A DNA stretch of 64,000 bases, from the NCBI GenBank assembly GCA_004335835.1, contig RWJK01001658.1:6312-70311 (forward strand), read 5' to 3'. Made by a program: the position numbers and the translations under genes. Position 1 is the stretch's first letter. Every line of letters starts with the position of its first letter. Under the pieces are notes generated by a model. It was not told the origin of the DNA. It saw nothing but the letters and a program-made list of their open reading frames with translations, and ran no database searches. The stretch comes from Scenedesmus sp. ARA3 (lineage: Eukaryota > Chlorophyta > Chlorophyceae > Sphaeropleales > Scenedesmaceae). Shown piece by piece: positions 36,344 through 53,059 of the stretch.

Positions 36344-37090
36344 TGGCCCCTGCCCGAGCCACTGTCCGTGCTGAGGGTGCTGTATTCATGCTAAAGGTTC
36401 GTCATTCGACTCTTTACGGGCTGACGGCATGCTCACTTGTCCGCCATGGCTATTGCGGTGCCTCCCGCCTTGCTGCCACCCCTTCCCGCCCTCAATGATG
36501 GCCACGGCTCAGCACATGCCTTGAATAGTAATTAAGAGACACGATACTGCTGATTTGCTTCTCTTCAGCACAAGCGAGTTGGCGGGGCTCTTGCTGCTGT
36601 ACTGCTGAAAAAGAGCTGCACACGGTCTAGGAAACCTATGTAAGTAATCGACGTCGCTTCAAACATCTACTCTGCATGCGTGAGGGGGACGAAGCTCGCC
36701 ACATTGTGATCCTGTCGCCGGCTCAGCCGGGCTGTCACCCCGAGCATGTGCCAGAAGCCTCACGTAGTCGAAGCCATGGCAGCGGCGAGGTGTCTGGTCA
36801 CAATGTGTTTCTGAACCGGCGAATCGAGGGCATAAACGCAGCTACGATGTTCAGCTGCACAGTCATCAGAGCAACGTGATCTTGCTGGTGAACTCGCACC
36901 GCTCACATGTACGTCAGCCCTTTGTTAGCTGCAGGGCAGCTGAGGCAGAGGCCAGCCGATGTCCATTACCAATGGCCATGAAAGAACTACTGCAATTCCT
37001 GCAGCAGCACAATACTGGCAAACCAACCATGTGTGGGCTACTCTCCACTGAGACCTGGTTAACATGCTGTTGCTGTCGCTCCTGCTGTCA
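36344..37090. other. Intergenic region, no gene recognised
   Basis: This lies between the 5' end of the glycosyltransferase gene (-) and the last-exon copies of the NDUFAF7 gene (-). It should contain the glycosyltransferase promoter and the NDUFAF7 3' flank. Only short random frames are present. Confidence 0.4.
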
Positions 37091-37102
37091 CTCCATTCAC
37101 TC

Positions 37103-37143
<41 letters not shown>

Positions 37144-37460
37144 CCTCGGAGCCCACTGGCACCGCCAGCCTTTCTGCGTGATGGCCAGGTAAGCCCCTCC
37201 CATGCCACCAGGGGCCATGCTACTGCTGTCACTCCTGCTGCTGCTGCTCCTCGCACCTCACTGGCACCGCCAGCCCTTTCTGCGTGATGGCCATGGCTAA
37301 GTAAGCGCCTCCCATGCCCCCAGGTGCCGTGTCCACCGCTGTCACTCCTGTTGATGCTGCTGCAGCTCAAAACCCACAGGCGCCTGCAGCCCTTTCTGCG
37401 TGATGACCATGGCTAAGTAAGCGCCTCCCATGGCCCCCAGGAACCACGCTACTGCTGTCA

Positions 37461-37520
<60 letters not shown>

Positions 37521-37830
37521 AAAGCCCACCCTTTCTGCGTGATGGTCATGGCTAAGTAAGCCCCTCCCACGCATACCAGGGGCCATGCTACTGTTGTCAC
37601 TCCTGCTGCTGCTGCTGCTGCTGCTGCTCGAAGCCCACTGGCACCTGCAGCCCTTTCTGCGTGATGGCCAGTGCCAGGTAAGCCCCTCCCATGCCCTCAG
37701 GGGCCATGCTACTGCTCTCGATCCTGCTGCTGCTGCTGCTGCTGCTCGAACCCCACTGGCACCTGCAGCCCCTTCTGTGTGATGGCCATGGCTAAATAAG
37801 CCCCTCCCATTCCCCCAGGGGCCACTCTAC
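37090..37830 (-). repeat. Copies of the NDUFAF7 last exon
   Basis: About six tandem copies of the last coding exon's 3' half follow the stop, at roughly 115-140 base spacing (starting near 37820, 37705, 37585, 37440, 37320 and 37215). Each repeats a form of MGGAYLAM, ITQKG and GFE or APSGL followed by its own CAG run of 5-20 units. Several have lost or gained bases, so the frames differ. They probably lie in the 3' UTR. Confidence 0.9.
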
Positions 37831-37835
37831 CGCTC

Positions 37836-43731
<5,896 letters not shown>

Positions 43732-44152
43732 TGCAGTGTGTGCTTCAGCTTCTGCTGCGGTGCTGGTCGTGCTGCTGCTGCTAGTGCCTAGTGTACAGAT
43801 AGCTGTCGAAGCAAAAGCTACGTGACATTAATCATCTTCTTGCCTGGATTCGAGCGAAGACGGTTATAGAGGGTGAGCACAGGAGGGGGGAAGGCGGTAC
43901 GGGTCTGTCATCCGAGCAGGGTTCTTTCAACGCACGCAGGGCTGAAAGCAGTGTTCAAGGTCCACTGCACCAACCAAAAAGAATCAAACATCTCTCTGTG
44001 CTGCTTATGACTACAATCGAGTGCACGTATCGAGGTGCTTGGCCAATACTACAGTACACACCACCCAAGAACAGCACAAGATCACTCACTGTGTCTCCTC
44101 ATGCACATTTTGATGTTGATATAATAATATCCGAAGACTTAAAGCGGATTAG
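43732..44152. promoter_or_regulatory. Divergent promoter region
   Basis: A 421-base gap separates the starts of NDUFAF7 (-) and the coiled-coil gene (+). An AT-rich GATATAATAATATCC element at 44115-44130 lies about 25-35 bases before the + strand ATG and could be a TATA-like box, though it would leave a very short leader. Confidence 0.4.
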
Positions 44153-44892
44153 ATGGGTGCTGGCAGCAGTAGGCCTGGCGAGGAGGGCATCATCACGGTA
44201 CACAGCAACAGCAGCGCCAGCCCTAGCAACAAAGGCCCTGGCAGGGCAGCAGCCAGCAGCAGCAGCCATGCAGCAGCAGCAGCAGCAGCAGCAGCAACTT
44301 CATCGACAGAGGCGCTGCTGCTGCACCTCAAGGAGCTGCAAGCTAAGGCACCCAGCTTCGAAGCAGCAGCTGGCAGCAGCAGCAAGGCAGCAGCAGCTGC
44401 TGCTGCTGCAGCAACGCCAGCAGCAGCAGCAGCAGCAGCAGAGCCTGAGAGCCTGTTAAATGACATTCAGCTTGTAAAGCAGCTCAGCAGTGATACAAAC
44501 CAGCTCAATGCAGCAATCCATTCACTGCTTACCTCGTACCAATCTTGGCACAACGATAACATTAAGCTGCTTGTAACCAATCAGGAGTACCTCAACCGCA
44601 CGATTGATCAAGCAGAGATCAAGGCCGCAAAGGCAGTGCGGCATGTGCAGCTGCAGACAAACAGGCTCAAGGTGATAAGCAGTGGACTAGCTGAGGCAGA
44701 GGCCCTGCCGGGCCTGCTTGCTGACATCACTGCCAGCACGGCTGCACTGCAGCAGCAGCTGCAGCAGCTAGAAGAGACGGCCGCACAGCAGCAGCAGCAG
44801 CAGCAGGATGTGGTGGCGGTTACAAATGCAGCAGCAGGCAGTGGCGCCAGTAGCTTGTTCAGGAGAAGTGCATCGCCTGCTCCTAAGCAGCA

Positions 44893-44946
<54 letters not shown>

Positions 44947-44999
44947 GCNNNNNNNNNNNNNNNNNNNNNNNNNNNNNNNNNNNNNNNNNNNNNNNNNNG

Positions 45000-45036
<37 letters not shown>

Positions 45037-45086
45037 AGCAGCAGCAGCAGCAGCAGCAGCAAGCCAAGCAGCAGGAGGAGCCATGA
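44153..45086 (+). CDS. N-myristoylation-motif coiled-coil protein, possibly BORCS5-like
   Basis: The ATG at 44153 opens MGAGSSRPGEEG, a strong N-myristoylation consensus (Gly2, Ser6). After Ala/Ser-rich linkers, residues ~100-205 form a conserved-looking coiled-coil segment (LLNDIQLVKQLSSDTNQLNA, LLTSYQSWHNDNIKLL, LQTNRLKVISSGLAEAEALP). This resembles the BLOC-one-related complex subunit 5 (myrlysin) family, which anchors BORC to lysosomes through its lipid; the assignment is from memory of the pattern and is tentative. The frame enters a Gln tract with a 50-N gap (44949-44998). The gap length is probably arbitrary: reading Gln through the far side gives QAKQQEEP and a stop at 45084-45086, whereas taking 50 bases literally gives an Ala run and a stop at 45115. 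Confidence 0.6.
44949..44998. other. 50-base assembly gap
   Basis: Exactly 50 N inside a CAG tract that flanks it on both sides. The round number suggests a placeholder, so the true tract length is unknown. Confidence 0.97.
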
Positions 45087-45349
45087 GCAGTGCTGACTCA
45101 CTCAAGCTGCCCTAAACAGCAGCGCCTACAGCCAGCATCATGGAAGACCACAGCGGCAGCCACCATATATTCACCACTACCAGCTGCACAATGCTGTCTG
45201 CAGCAACAGCAGAGCAGCAGCCTCAGCCTCTCCGCAGCAGGCCATGCACGTGCCATTGTGCCACATCAGCAGCAGCAGCAGCACCATGGATGACCACTGC
45301 GTGGCTGGCAGCCACCACACACCCACCACTACCAGCTGCACCAGGCTGT

Positions 45350-45382
<33 letters not shown>

Positions 45383-45419
45383 CTGCACAGCAGGCCATGC
45401 ACGCCGCATTGTTCCACAT

Positions 45420-45460
<41 letters not shown>

Positions 45461-45750
45461 TCAGCAGCAGCAGCAGTATTTCTGCTGGCTGTGTCCGGCG
45501 CTCCCCAGTGAGCAGACGCTTCCATGCTGCCGCCAGCTACTCAAGCCCCACACCTGCTGCCGATGTGGCAGCAGCAGCAGCAGCAGCAGTACGCAGGGAC
45601 TGACAGTGCGCATCCGGTGTGCGTCCTCACCTGCTATCTACACAGTGAGGGGAAACTGGCACATCCTGCTCAGCTGCCAGGGCTCAGGCAGACCTGCAGC
45701 AGCAGTGCTCAATCCGCGACACAGCTGACCGCACAGCCACAACAGGCGCC

Positions 45751-45788
<38 letters not shown>

Positions 45789-46396
45789 GCGGCGGCGGCA
45801 GCAGCAGCAGCGACATGGACGCTGTAGCCGTGTTGAAGAAGCAGCAGCAGTCGCATGCTGTGCCTGCACATGCTGCGGGAACAGTGCAGAGCGTGCAGCG
45901 GCGGAGCCCAGCAGCAGATTGATTCGCAGCTTGCAAGGCAGCAAGATTGCTAGATGCTGTGCTATGCAACAGTGGTTGCTGGCCATGGTTGCAAGTTGTT
46001 CCCACATCCCCTGCCTTATGCAGCTGCAGCTGTGTTATGCCAACAACAGCAGAGTGCACTGGTCTCAGCAGCTGCTGCCGGCAGGAGCAGCTGCCTGATT
46101 GATAGCAGCAGCAGGTGCCACCAGCAACAATCCCGCAGCTTGCAAGGCAGCCAGCTTGCTGGATGCTCTCAGCCTGAGCACCAGCAGGTGTTGTAGATCC
46201 AAATTGTGAGCCCTTATTGTGCACGTAGTGCTTTGTGAACACCCAGGCACGGTTGAGGGTTGTGTCTCATCCATTGTTATAGTTCTGCGCAGAAGTGTGC
46301 AACGGAGCTCTGTGTTGGGGCGCATCCTGGCAGTACTAGTGCAACCTGGTTGGCAACAGCCATACTTGCCTGCAGCGGCTGTACAGCTACATCACA
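45087..46396. other. CAG-rich stretch with internal duplications, coding status unclear
   Basis: Two diverged copies of a ~130-base unit lie at 45141-45262 and 45289-45415 (shared CACCACTACCAGCTGCAC and GCAGGCCATGCACG), followed by a short (CAT)n run at 45419-45437. An open frame at 45524-45922 contains a Ser run, a Gly run and DMDAVAVLKKQQQSHAVPAH; it could be a 3' exon of the preceding gene, but no junction could be fixed. A further pair (CAGCTTGCAAGGCAGC) lies at 45929 and 46136. Confidence 0.4.
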
Positions 46397-46401
46397 TGTA
46401 A
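46397..46401 (+). terminator. Possible polyadenylation signal
   Basis: A TGTAA pentamer on the + strand, 290 bases before the homoserine dehydrogenase start. It may end a transcript from the 44.2-45.9 kb locus. Confidence 0.35.
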
Positions 46402-46689
46402 TTGCTGCAGTGTATCTTTGCACTCGTCGTGTCTGCCGCGTGGCTTGTGTATGAGACGACCTGTAGCCAGAAGCTGGATCCCAGCCTTCGACTTTATTCA
46501 AGTCACCAGAGCAGTCACCAGTAGTAACTTGCTGGCAAGCAGGGTTCTGTACTGCCTCTCCGGAAGCCCACGAAGTCTACTGCGCAATACACCAAGCTAA
46601 ACAAGTCAACACGTAACCAAAGAAACTACACATAACGCCATCGCATCGGTGCCTGCTCGTATTGTATTTCTGTAGCGATCACTGTCAGC

Positions 46690-48089
46690 ATGGCCCCTCC
46701 CGTCGTGGCGCTCGGCTTGTTTGGCACAGGCCTTATAGGCTCCGCACACATGAAGCAGCTGGCAAAGCAGGTGCGCTGCACGACGAACGACAGCTTGCAG
46801 CGGAGCGTGTACCTTAATTGCTGCTGCTGCTACTGCTACTGCTTTGCCATCCCTCCTCATACCAGGTGCAGCCATGTTCGTATAACATATACGCCTTCTT
46901 GACCAAAAGTAATATCAATAACGAAATATGCCTGCAGACTCCGTACCTGCTGGAGCAGCTGCGGGTGGATGTGCGGGTGGTGGCAGTCAGCAACAGCAGG
47001 CGCATGCTGCTGTCAGGCAGCGCGCTGCAGGGAACAGAGTGGAGGGCAGCGCTGGACTCGCCACAGGTACAGCTGCCTTTGCGATTCAGAATTGACAATT
47101 GTGACGGCTCCTGCCTCCTTCACTTCTGCAGCAGCAGCAGCTGGTGTGCCGGTACAATCACAGTGTTGCAGCTGCCAGTGCACTGTCACCCAGCAGAATC
47201 AGGGCGCCGCCGTTGTTACTAGCAGCGCAAACCTTCGCCAGCGCAAACCACTCAACAAGACACTGCCAAACACTCATGTCACCCTGCTGCATACAGTCGC
47301 AGCAAGCAGACCCAGATGCACTAGCAGCACACGTAGCATCGCACCCAGGGGCAGCAGCTGGCGTGCTGCTGGACTGCACAGCCTCTGAGCTGCTGCCGCA
47401 GCACTACTGCAGCTGGCTAGGCCAGCGGGGCCTGCACATCATCACACCAAACAAGAAGCTGGGGGCGGGGCCGCTGCAGCGCTACCAGCAGCTGCGGCAG
47501 CTGCAGAAAGACACTGGAAAGCACTTCATGTACGAGGTGGGTAGGAGGCAAGACAAGCTGTCACTCTAGGGGAGCAGCAGCAGCTGCTGCTGCGGCAGCT
47601 GACGCGGGACACCGGGAAGCACTTCATGTACGAGGTAGGTGGGAGGTGGGGCAAGTTGTCACGTTAGGGGTTGCAACAGCAGCAGCAGCAGCAGCTGCCG
47701 CTGCGGCAGCTGATGCTGAACAGCGGGAAACACTTCATGTACCAGGTAGGTGGGAGGCGGGCAAGCTGTCACTTCAGGGGTTACAGCAGCAGCAGCTGCG
47801 GCAGCTGCATCAGCAGTAGCTAGGCTGCTGCTTTGTCTGCAGCGCTAGTCTGGTAGTGACTGATGCACCACGCCAGCAGTGCAGGGCTAGTGTTTGGCAT
47901 GAGTCCTAACATTGCAGCCATATGGCTGGGCATCACAATTGGCAATGCATTCAACACGACACCCTGGCAACTGGGCGGCAGGATGGTGCTACCAAGGAGG
48001 TGCTGCATTGGCATCCCACCATCCGCTGCTCTCCACGCTCAAGGGGCTGATAGAGACCAAGCAAATGTCACCCTTCTTTGCTCACAACT

Positions 48090-48128
<39 letters not shown>

Positions 48129-48233
48129 AATGTGGCTGCAGACAACCGTGGGTGCTGGTCTGCCAGTCATTTCCGCACTCAAGGAACTGATAGACACCAA
48201 GCAAACGTCATCCTTATCTGTGCACCATTTGCT

Positions 48234-48282
<49 letters not shown>

Positions 48283-51200
48283 TGCTGCGCATGCAATACG
48301 GCTGCAGACAACCGTGGGTGCTGGTCTGCCAGTCATCTCCACGCTCAAGGAGCTGATAGAGACCGGGGACCGGGTGCTGTCCATTGAGGGCATCCTCAGC
48401 GGCACCCTCAGCTTCATCTTCAACAGCTTTCAGCCTGGCATGGCTTTTAGTGAGGTGAGAGGGGATGGCACGGTTTTAGTTTGTGCTGGTGCTTTGCTGA
48501 GCGTGGAGGGCATCCTCAGCGGCACAATCAGCTTCAATTATAACAGTCTTACGCCTGGCATGGTTTGAAATGAGGTGAGAGGTGGTGAGGTTGCTGTCAC
48601 AGGCTGCTGCATGGCTGTCCATTGAGGGCGTCCTCAGCGGCACTCTCAGCTTCATTTTCAACAGCTTCGCGCCTGGCATGGCTTTCAGCGAGGTGAGAGG
48701 AGAGGGAGGTTTCTAATTTGTGACACTTTTGGTGGGAGGGGTTTTTCAGCTGTGCTGGGCCATTGCTGTCCATTGAGGGCATCCTCAGCCGCAGACTCAG
48801 CTCCATCTTCAACAGTTTTCAGCCTGGCATGGCTTTCAGTGAGGTGAGCGGTGGTGAGATTGCTGTCACAGTCTGCTGCATTGCCGTGCATTGAGGGCAT
48901 TTTCAGCGGCACGCTCAGCTTCATCTTCAACAGCTTTCAGCCTGGCATGGCTTTTAGTGAGGTGAGAGGCGATGGGGTAGAAATGGGAATAATGTCACAG
49001 GCTGCTGCATTGCTGTCCATCGACGGCATCCTCAGCGGCATGCTCTGCTGTTTGGGCAACAGCTTCACGCCTGGGATGGCTTTCAGCAAGATGGGGAGAG
49101 AGAGGGCTTTCATAATGGTTGCCATCATGCAAGTGCATTGCTGCCCTGCTGTGACTGTGATGTGGCATCTGATGTGGCATGATCAAAGCAGTAGGATCTC
49201 TGCTAGTCATCGCTTCATCGTACTGCTGCATGAATAAGCTGTACTGCTGTCTTGTACTGCCTCAGGTGGTGCGGCAGGCTAAGGAGCAGGGCTACACACA
49301 GCGTTGTGCAAGCTTGGGGCACTTCTGCATATGCAGTTGTACTGTGATGTAATGCTTTTGTACTGCTGCACTGTACTGCTGTCTTGTACTGCCTCAGGTG
49401 GTGCGGCAGGCTAAGGAGCAGGGCTACACTGAGCCTGATCCCAGGGAGGACCTGTCAGGTGGGAGGCAGTACAACATGAAGTTCAGGCAGTACAATGCTG
49501 ATGCTAGGCAGTACAAGATGAAGTACAGGCAGTACAATGCTGATGCTAGGCAGTACATGTTTCAGCACAATGCGCAACGGCACACGCCGCAGCAACGCAG
49601 GCAGCACTAACAGTGGTCTCACAGAAAGTTGGACTACCTGCAAGTGTATTTTCTAGTCTGTACAAGGGTAAAAGCAGCCGTACCAGCAATGCAAACGACA
49701 GGCAGGCAAAAAGTTGTGGCACGTGCTGCTTTGCCATGGTCGTCATGACCTGCGCACTCAGGCTGGCGCTGGGCCTGTGAGTCAAATTCAGAGCTGACAT
49801 ACCGTGTTTTGCCTGATACATGCTGCCTGCAGGCTGGATGTAGCGCGCAAGGTGGTCATCCTGGCACGCGAGTGCGGGCTGGCGCTGGGCCTGTGATTAT
49901 CAATCAACAGCTGACATCCTGTTTCTGTTCCTGATGCTTGCGACGTGCAGGCATGGATGTGGCTCGCAAGGTGGTCATCCTGGCCCGAGAGTGCGGGCTG
50001 CAGCTAGGCTTGGAAGACTTGCAGGTCGCCAGCCTGGTGCCGCCGCAGCTGGCTGCACTGTCAACACCAGCAGAGTACATGGCAGCACTGCCGCAGGTGA
50101 GCGTTTCGAACGAACTTGAACGATAAACGAACTTAAACGAGTTTGAACATATCTGGGAAGGTTGCAGCTGACCTGGCAGTGGCGCGCATGCAACACCAGC
50201 ACAGTACATGGCAGCACTGCTGCAGGTGGGCGATTTGATTGATATCGAATGAGTTTGAACAGATCTGGGCAGATTCAGCTGACCTGGCAGTGGCGAGCCT
50301 GGTGCCACTGCCATAGCTGCACTGCCTACACTTGCGGAGTAGTGGCATCGTGGGCTCCCTGCTGAATGCTGCTGCTGCTGCTGCTGCCGCTGGCTCCTGC
50401 AGCACGATGGTGACATGGCAGCGCAGGCGCAGGAGGCAGCAGCCAGCGGGGAGGTGCTGCGCTACGTGGGCAAGGTGGACGTGGCTGGCGGCACGGCCAG
50501 CGTCACCACCAGCAGGTGGGCAAAGGATGCAGCGCCAGCAGCAGCAGCAAATGGTTGCTGCATGTTGCCACGTGTCCGGCTGCGCTATGTGGGCAAGGCT
50601 GACGTGGCTGGTGGCACGGCTAGCGTAACTACCAGCAGGTGTGTGAGCTCAATGATATGGGTTTATTGTAGCAGCAGTAGCAGCAAGCCGTCGATGCATG
50701 TTGCAGTGCGTACTGCAATGAAGTGGACCCAAGGGCAGATCATAAACTGTACTACAGTCAGTACTTGTACTCATGCTTAGTCTGCTGGCCGTATCACACA
50801 TATCAAGCACTTGCTCTCACCAACTGTCCTGCTGCACTTGCTGTTCCTCCTGTGTGCTGCAGGTACCCAGCCAGCCACCGTTTTTGCTGTGCTGCCACAT
50901 GCGCTCGACGTGTGCTTGTGCGTTCGTGCCAACTCACCCGCCTGCCACCAACTGATCCCTCTGCGCATGCGGCTGTTGCGTGGTGGCTGCGTGCGCTGCA
51001 CACAAAGGACAGGTTAAACCCCGCGATGTACTAGGAAACCAGATGTGTGCCGTTCCGCAAGGACATCACGGGCTTGCCTTTACCAAATGCTCTGCTGCAC
51101 CACACTTCCTGTGTGCTGCAGGTACCCAGCCAGCCACCCCTATGCTGCGCTGCGTGGCAGTGACAGCATGTCTTGACCTTGCATTCTGAATGCAATCGTG

Positions 51201-51422
51201 CTATGTATCGGCTGCACACTTAAATGCTGCAGGTACCCAGCTAGCCACCCTTTCGCTGCTCTGCGCGGCAGTGACAACATCCTTGTGTTCACCACGGAGC
51301 GATATGGGCCAGCCACGCCGCTGATTGTGCGGGGCCCCGGGGCCGGCGCGGAGGTTACAGCGGCTGGCGTGTTTGGGGACCTGCTGAAGGTGTTGCGCTA
51401 CGTTGCAGCCGCACGCACGTAG
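46690..51422 (+). CDS. Homoserine dehydrogenase, monofunctional
   Basis: Eight exons join in phase with no frame conflict: 46690-46770, 46938-47066, 47303-47536, 48308-48454, 49398-49458, 49951-50096, 50403-50515 and 51233-51422, 366 aa, close to yeast Hom6. The enzyme reduces aspartate semialdehyde to homoserine with NAD(P)H, the branch step to threonine, methionine and isoleucine. Visible motifs: nucleotide-binding [12 protein letters not shown] (9-20), ITPNKK (117-122), [33 protein letters not shown] with acidic residues and Lys in the positions of the yeast catalytic site (E209, D215, D220, K224), and the terminal [19 protein letters not shown]. There is no aspartokinase domain upstream, unlike the fused land-plant enzyme, and no ACT domain. 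The N-terminus starts directly at the Rossmann fold, so a plastid transit peptide is not evident unless an upstream exon was missed. Confidence 0.93.
47583..47751 (+). repeat. Two copies of homoserine dehydrogenase exon 3 end
   Basis: The end of exon 3 ([14 protein letters not shown] plus donor G|GTGGGT) recurs at about 47585-47634 and 47695-47746, each followed by GTAGGTGGGAGG and a repeated intron start. Both keep a usable GT. Confidence 0.9.
48019..48200 (+). repeat. Two upstream copies of homoserine dehydrogenase exon 4 start
   Basis: The acceptor and first ~60 bases of exon 4 recur at 48137-48197 (GGCTGCAG|ACAACCGTGG, peptide [18 protein letters not shown]) and, more decayed, at 48025-48060. 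CTG tracts of 8-10 units precede the copies and the real exon. Confidence 0.9.
48490..49098 (+). repeat. Five downstream copies of homoserine dehydrogenase exon 4 end
   Basis: The last ~80 bases of exon 4 ([24 protein letters not shown], donor GAG|GTGAG) recur five times, near 48497-48575, 48612-48692, 48766-48845, 48886-48963 and 49012-49092. The copies diverge gradually; four keep the GAG|GTGAG donor and the last has AAG|ATGGGG. Period is 115-155 bases. Confidence 0.93.
49240..49300 (+). repeat. Upstream copy of homoserine dehydrogenase exon 5 start
   Basis: Intron tail CTTGTACTGCCTCAG and the first ~35 bases of exon 5 ([11 protein letters not shown]) occur here, 133 bases before the real exon, with almost no change. 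Confidence 0.9.
49736..50226 (+). repeat. Copies flanking homoserine dehydrogenase exon 6
   Basis: Exon 6 (49951-50096) has an upstream copy of its start at 49834-49897 ([15 protein letters not shown], acceptor CTGCAG) and a more decayed one near 49740-49800. Its end recurs downstream at 50190-50226 (CAGTACATGGCAGCACTG then CAG|GTGGGC). Confidence 0.88.
50569..50638 (+). repeat. Copy of homoserine dehydrogenase exon 7 end
   Basis: The end of exon 7 ([20 protein letters not shown] plus donor) recurs once downstream with about 85-90% identity and an intact CAG|GTGTGT. Confidence 0.9.
50863..51165 (+). repeat. Two upstream copies of homoserine dehydrogenase exon 8 start
   Basis: The acceptor and exon start (TGCTGCAG|GTACCCAGC, peptide RYPASHP) occur at 50863-50895 and 51121-51165 before the real exon at 51233. 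The second copy extends to the codons for LRGSDS. Confidence 0.9.
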
Positions 51423-51491
51423 CAGGGCAGCTAGCTTATAGCGTAGGAGGGTAGGAGGGTAGGACTGCACTGCCGGACTCTCTGTCTGCTG

Positions 51492-51496
51492 TGTAA
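51492..51496 (+). terminator. Polyadenylation signal of homoserine dehydrogenase
   Basis: TGTAA lies 70 bases after the stop at 51422, the expected place for a chlorophyte signal. Confidence 0.6.
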
Positions 51497-51869
51497 CCAG
51501 CACATGTCATCTGCTGCGTGTGGTGACGTGTGTATAACTGCCAGACACGGCTGTGTGTGGGTTACCAGGGGCGCTACCGGCTGACAACACACACCAGGCA
51601 AATTCAACCGCTGGCAGCCACTGACAGTGACTAAAAAGTTGATAAAAACCGCCCATTGGGTAGGCAACACACCACTGCCAGGAGGTTTCCAGCGCCTGGA
51701 CCGGAAAGCACGGGAGTTGAACCCCTCAGACCTCTGGAGCATCTTTCAAGTGCTGGCAGCATCAGCTGCGCACAACTGACAGAGCCAAAACCCAGTCGGC
51801 TGCAAATCATAACGTGGCCCAAGACCATCATCAAGCCTGCTGCTCAGCAGCCAGTGGCTCATCACCATC

Positions 51870-52130
51870 CCATAGTACCGGGTGCTCCCTTGAACAGCCC
51901 TCAATGTCTGATGCAACCCAGTCGCCGTAGCAGTCCCCCGGCTGCGCTACCACCTCCTCGCCGTCCACCCCACAAGCAATCGGCTTAACGGCATTGCTGC
52001 TAGAGGGCTCTGCTCTCGCCAGCCCATGGTGCCGGGTGCTCCTTTGAAAGGCCCCTCAACATCTGATGTGACCCAGCCGCCTTAAAAGTCCCCCGGCTGC
52101 GCCTGCACCACCTCGCCATCCACAAGCATT
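51870..52130 (-). repeat. Two downstream copies of the DUF427 last-exon end
   Basis: The last ~110 bases of the DUF427 gene (GDFYGGWVTSDVEGPFKGAP) recur after its stop at about 52128-52013 and 51990-51873. The first copy has an in-frame TAA after GDF and the second is further decayed. These presumably lie in the 3' UTR. Confidence 0.9.
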
Positions 52131-52150
52131 GCTGCGAAAGAGTGCTGCTC

Positions 52151-52911
52151 TCACCACCCCAGCGTGCCGGGTGCGCCCTTGAACGGCCCCTCAACATCTG
52201 ACGTGACCCATCCCCCATAGAAGTCCCCCGGCTGCGCCTGCACCACCTCACTATCAACCTCGCAGGTGAAGGGTGAGGCGTAAAAGCTGTAGTAGCCCTT
52301 GATGGCAGCAAAGGGCTGCGTGGGGTTTTGGTAAGACCAAACCCTAGCCTTGGCCTCCTGGCCGCCTGCAAGGACACAATGAAGTTAGTGCGGGGTCAGG
52401 GTTGGGGCTATAGCCTGATCTGACATTTGCAGGCCTTGTAGCGGTGAGAGCAGAGATCAGCTGCTGCCTCATGAACAGAGATCAGCAGAAGAGATAAACG
52501 GTCCGAGACGCTTGGTGGCTGCACACCAGGCAGCTTCACTGCAGCACAAATGCACCTCACGTACAGCTGCTGCCTCAAGAGCTGCAATTTGGCATGCACT
52601 GCTGTTATAACACCATCGGGCTGCAGCCAGCTGGCCGATTGCATGCACCCACCTGCTGCTACGTCATGGTAGCTTGCTTTGCCTTTCCACTCGCAGAACG
52701 TCTGGCCCTTGCTTGAAGCAGTGAAGAACTGCTCCCTGCAATCTGCTGGAGGCAGATAGTAGGTTGGCGGGTGGCTGGTCTCCAACACACGGTAGGCTTG
52801 CGTGGTGTCCGCAATCACTGTGTCACCAAGCTTCACAACAAGGTGCCTGCTTGTTGGCTCCAGCCTTGGAGGCCTGGGGTAATCCCAAACCTTCTCCTTT
52901 TGAGCTGCCAT
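52151..52911 (-). CDS. DUF427 family protein
   Basis: Two exons (52911-52653 and 52365-52151) join in phase, 157 aa from the ATG at 52911. The sequence matches the DUF427 family: VWDYPRPPRLEPTSRHLVVK, DTTQAYRVLETSHPPTYYLP, TFCEWKGKASYHDVA and the typical end GDFYGGWVTSDVEGPFKGAP. The family is common in bacteria and cyanobacteria; its biochemical role is not settled. The frame stays open upstream for more than 100 bases with an Ala run and LPIRLARRKSCRAMAA, which looks like a transit peptide, so the true start may lie in an upstream exon near 53.05 kb. Confidence 0.85.
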
Positions 52912-52963
52912 TGCCCTGCAGGACTTTCTGCGTGCGAGCCTGATAGGGAGTTGGACAGCAAGG

Positions 52964-53000
<37 letters not shown>

Positions 53001-53059
53001 GGTTCTGGGTGGTGCTGGCTGGGGGCAATGTCCTGCGAGCAACACCATGGTAGTAAGCA

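Noticed and set aside
46400..46690. Aspartokinase domain fused upstream of homoserine dehydrogenase
   Set aside because: No kinase motif is found in any frame, and the preceding sequence contains stops and a TGTAA signal.
51700..51760. tRNA-like B box (GGGGTTCAACTCCC on the - strand)
   Set aside because: No matching A box, anticodon arm or acceptor stem could be paired at a sensible distance.
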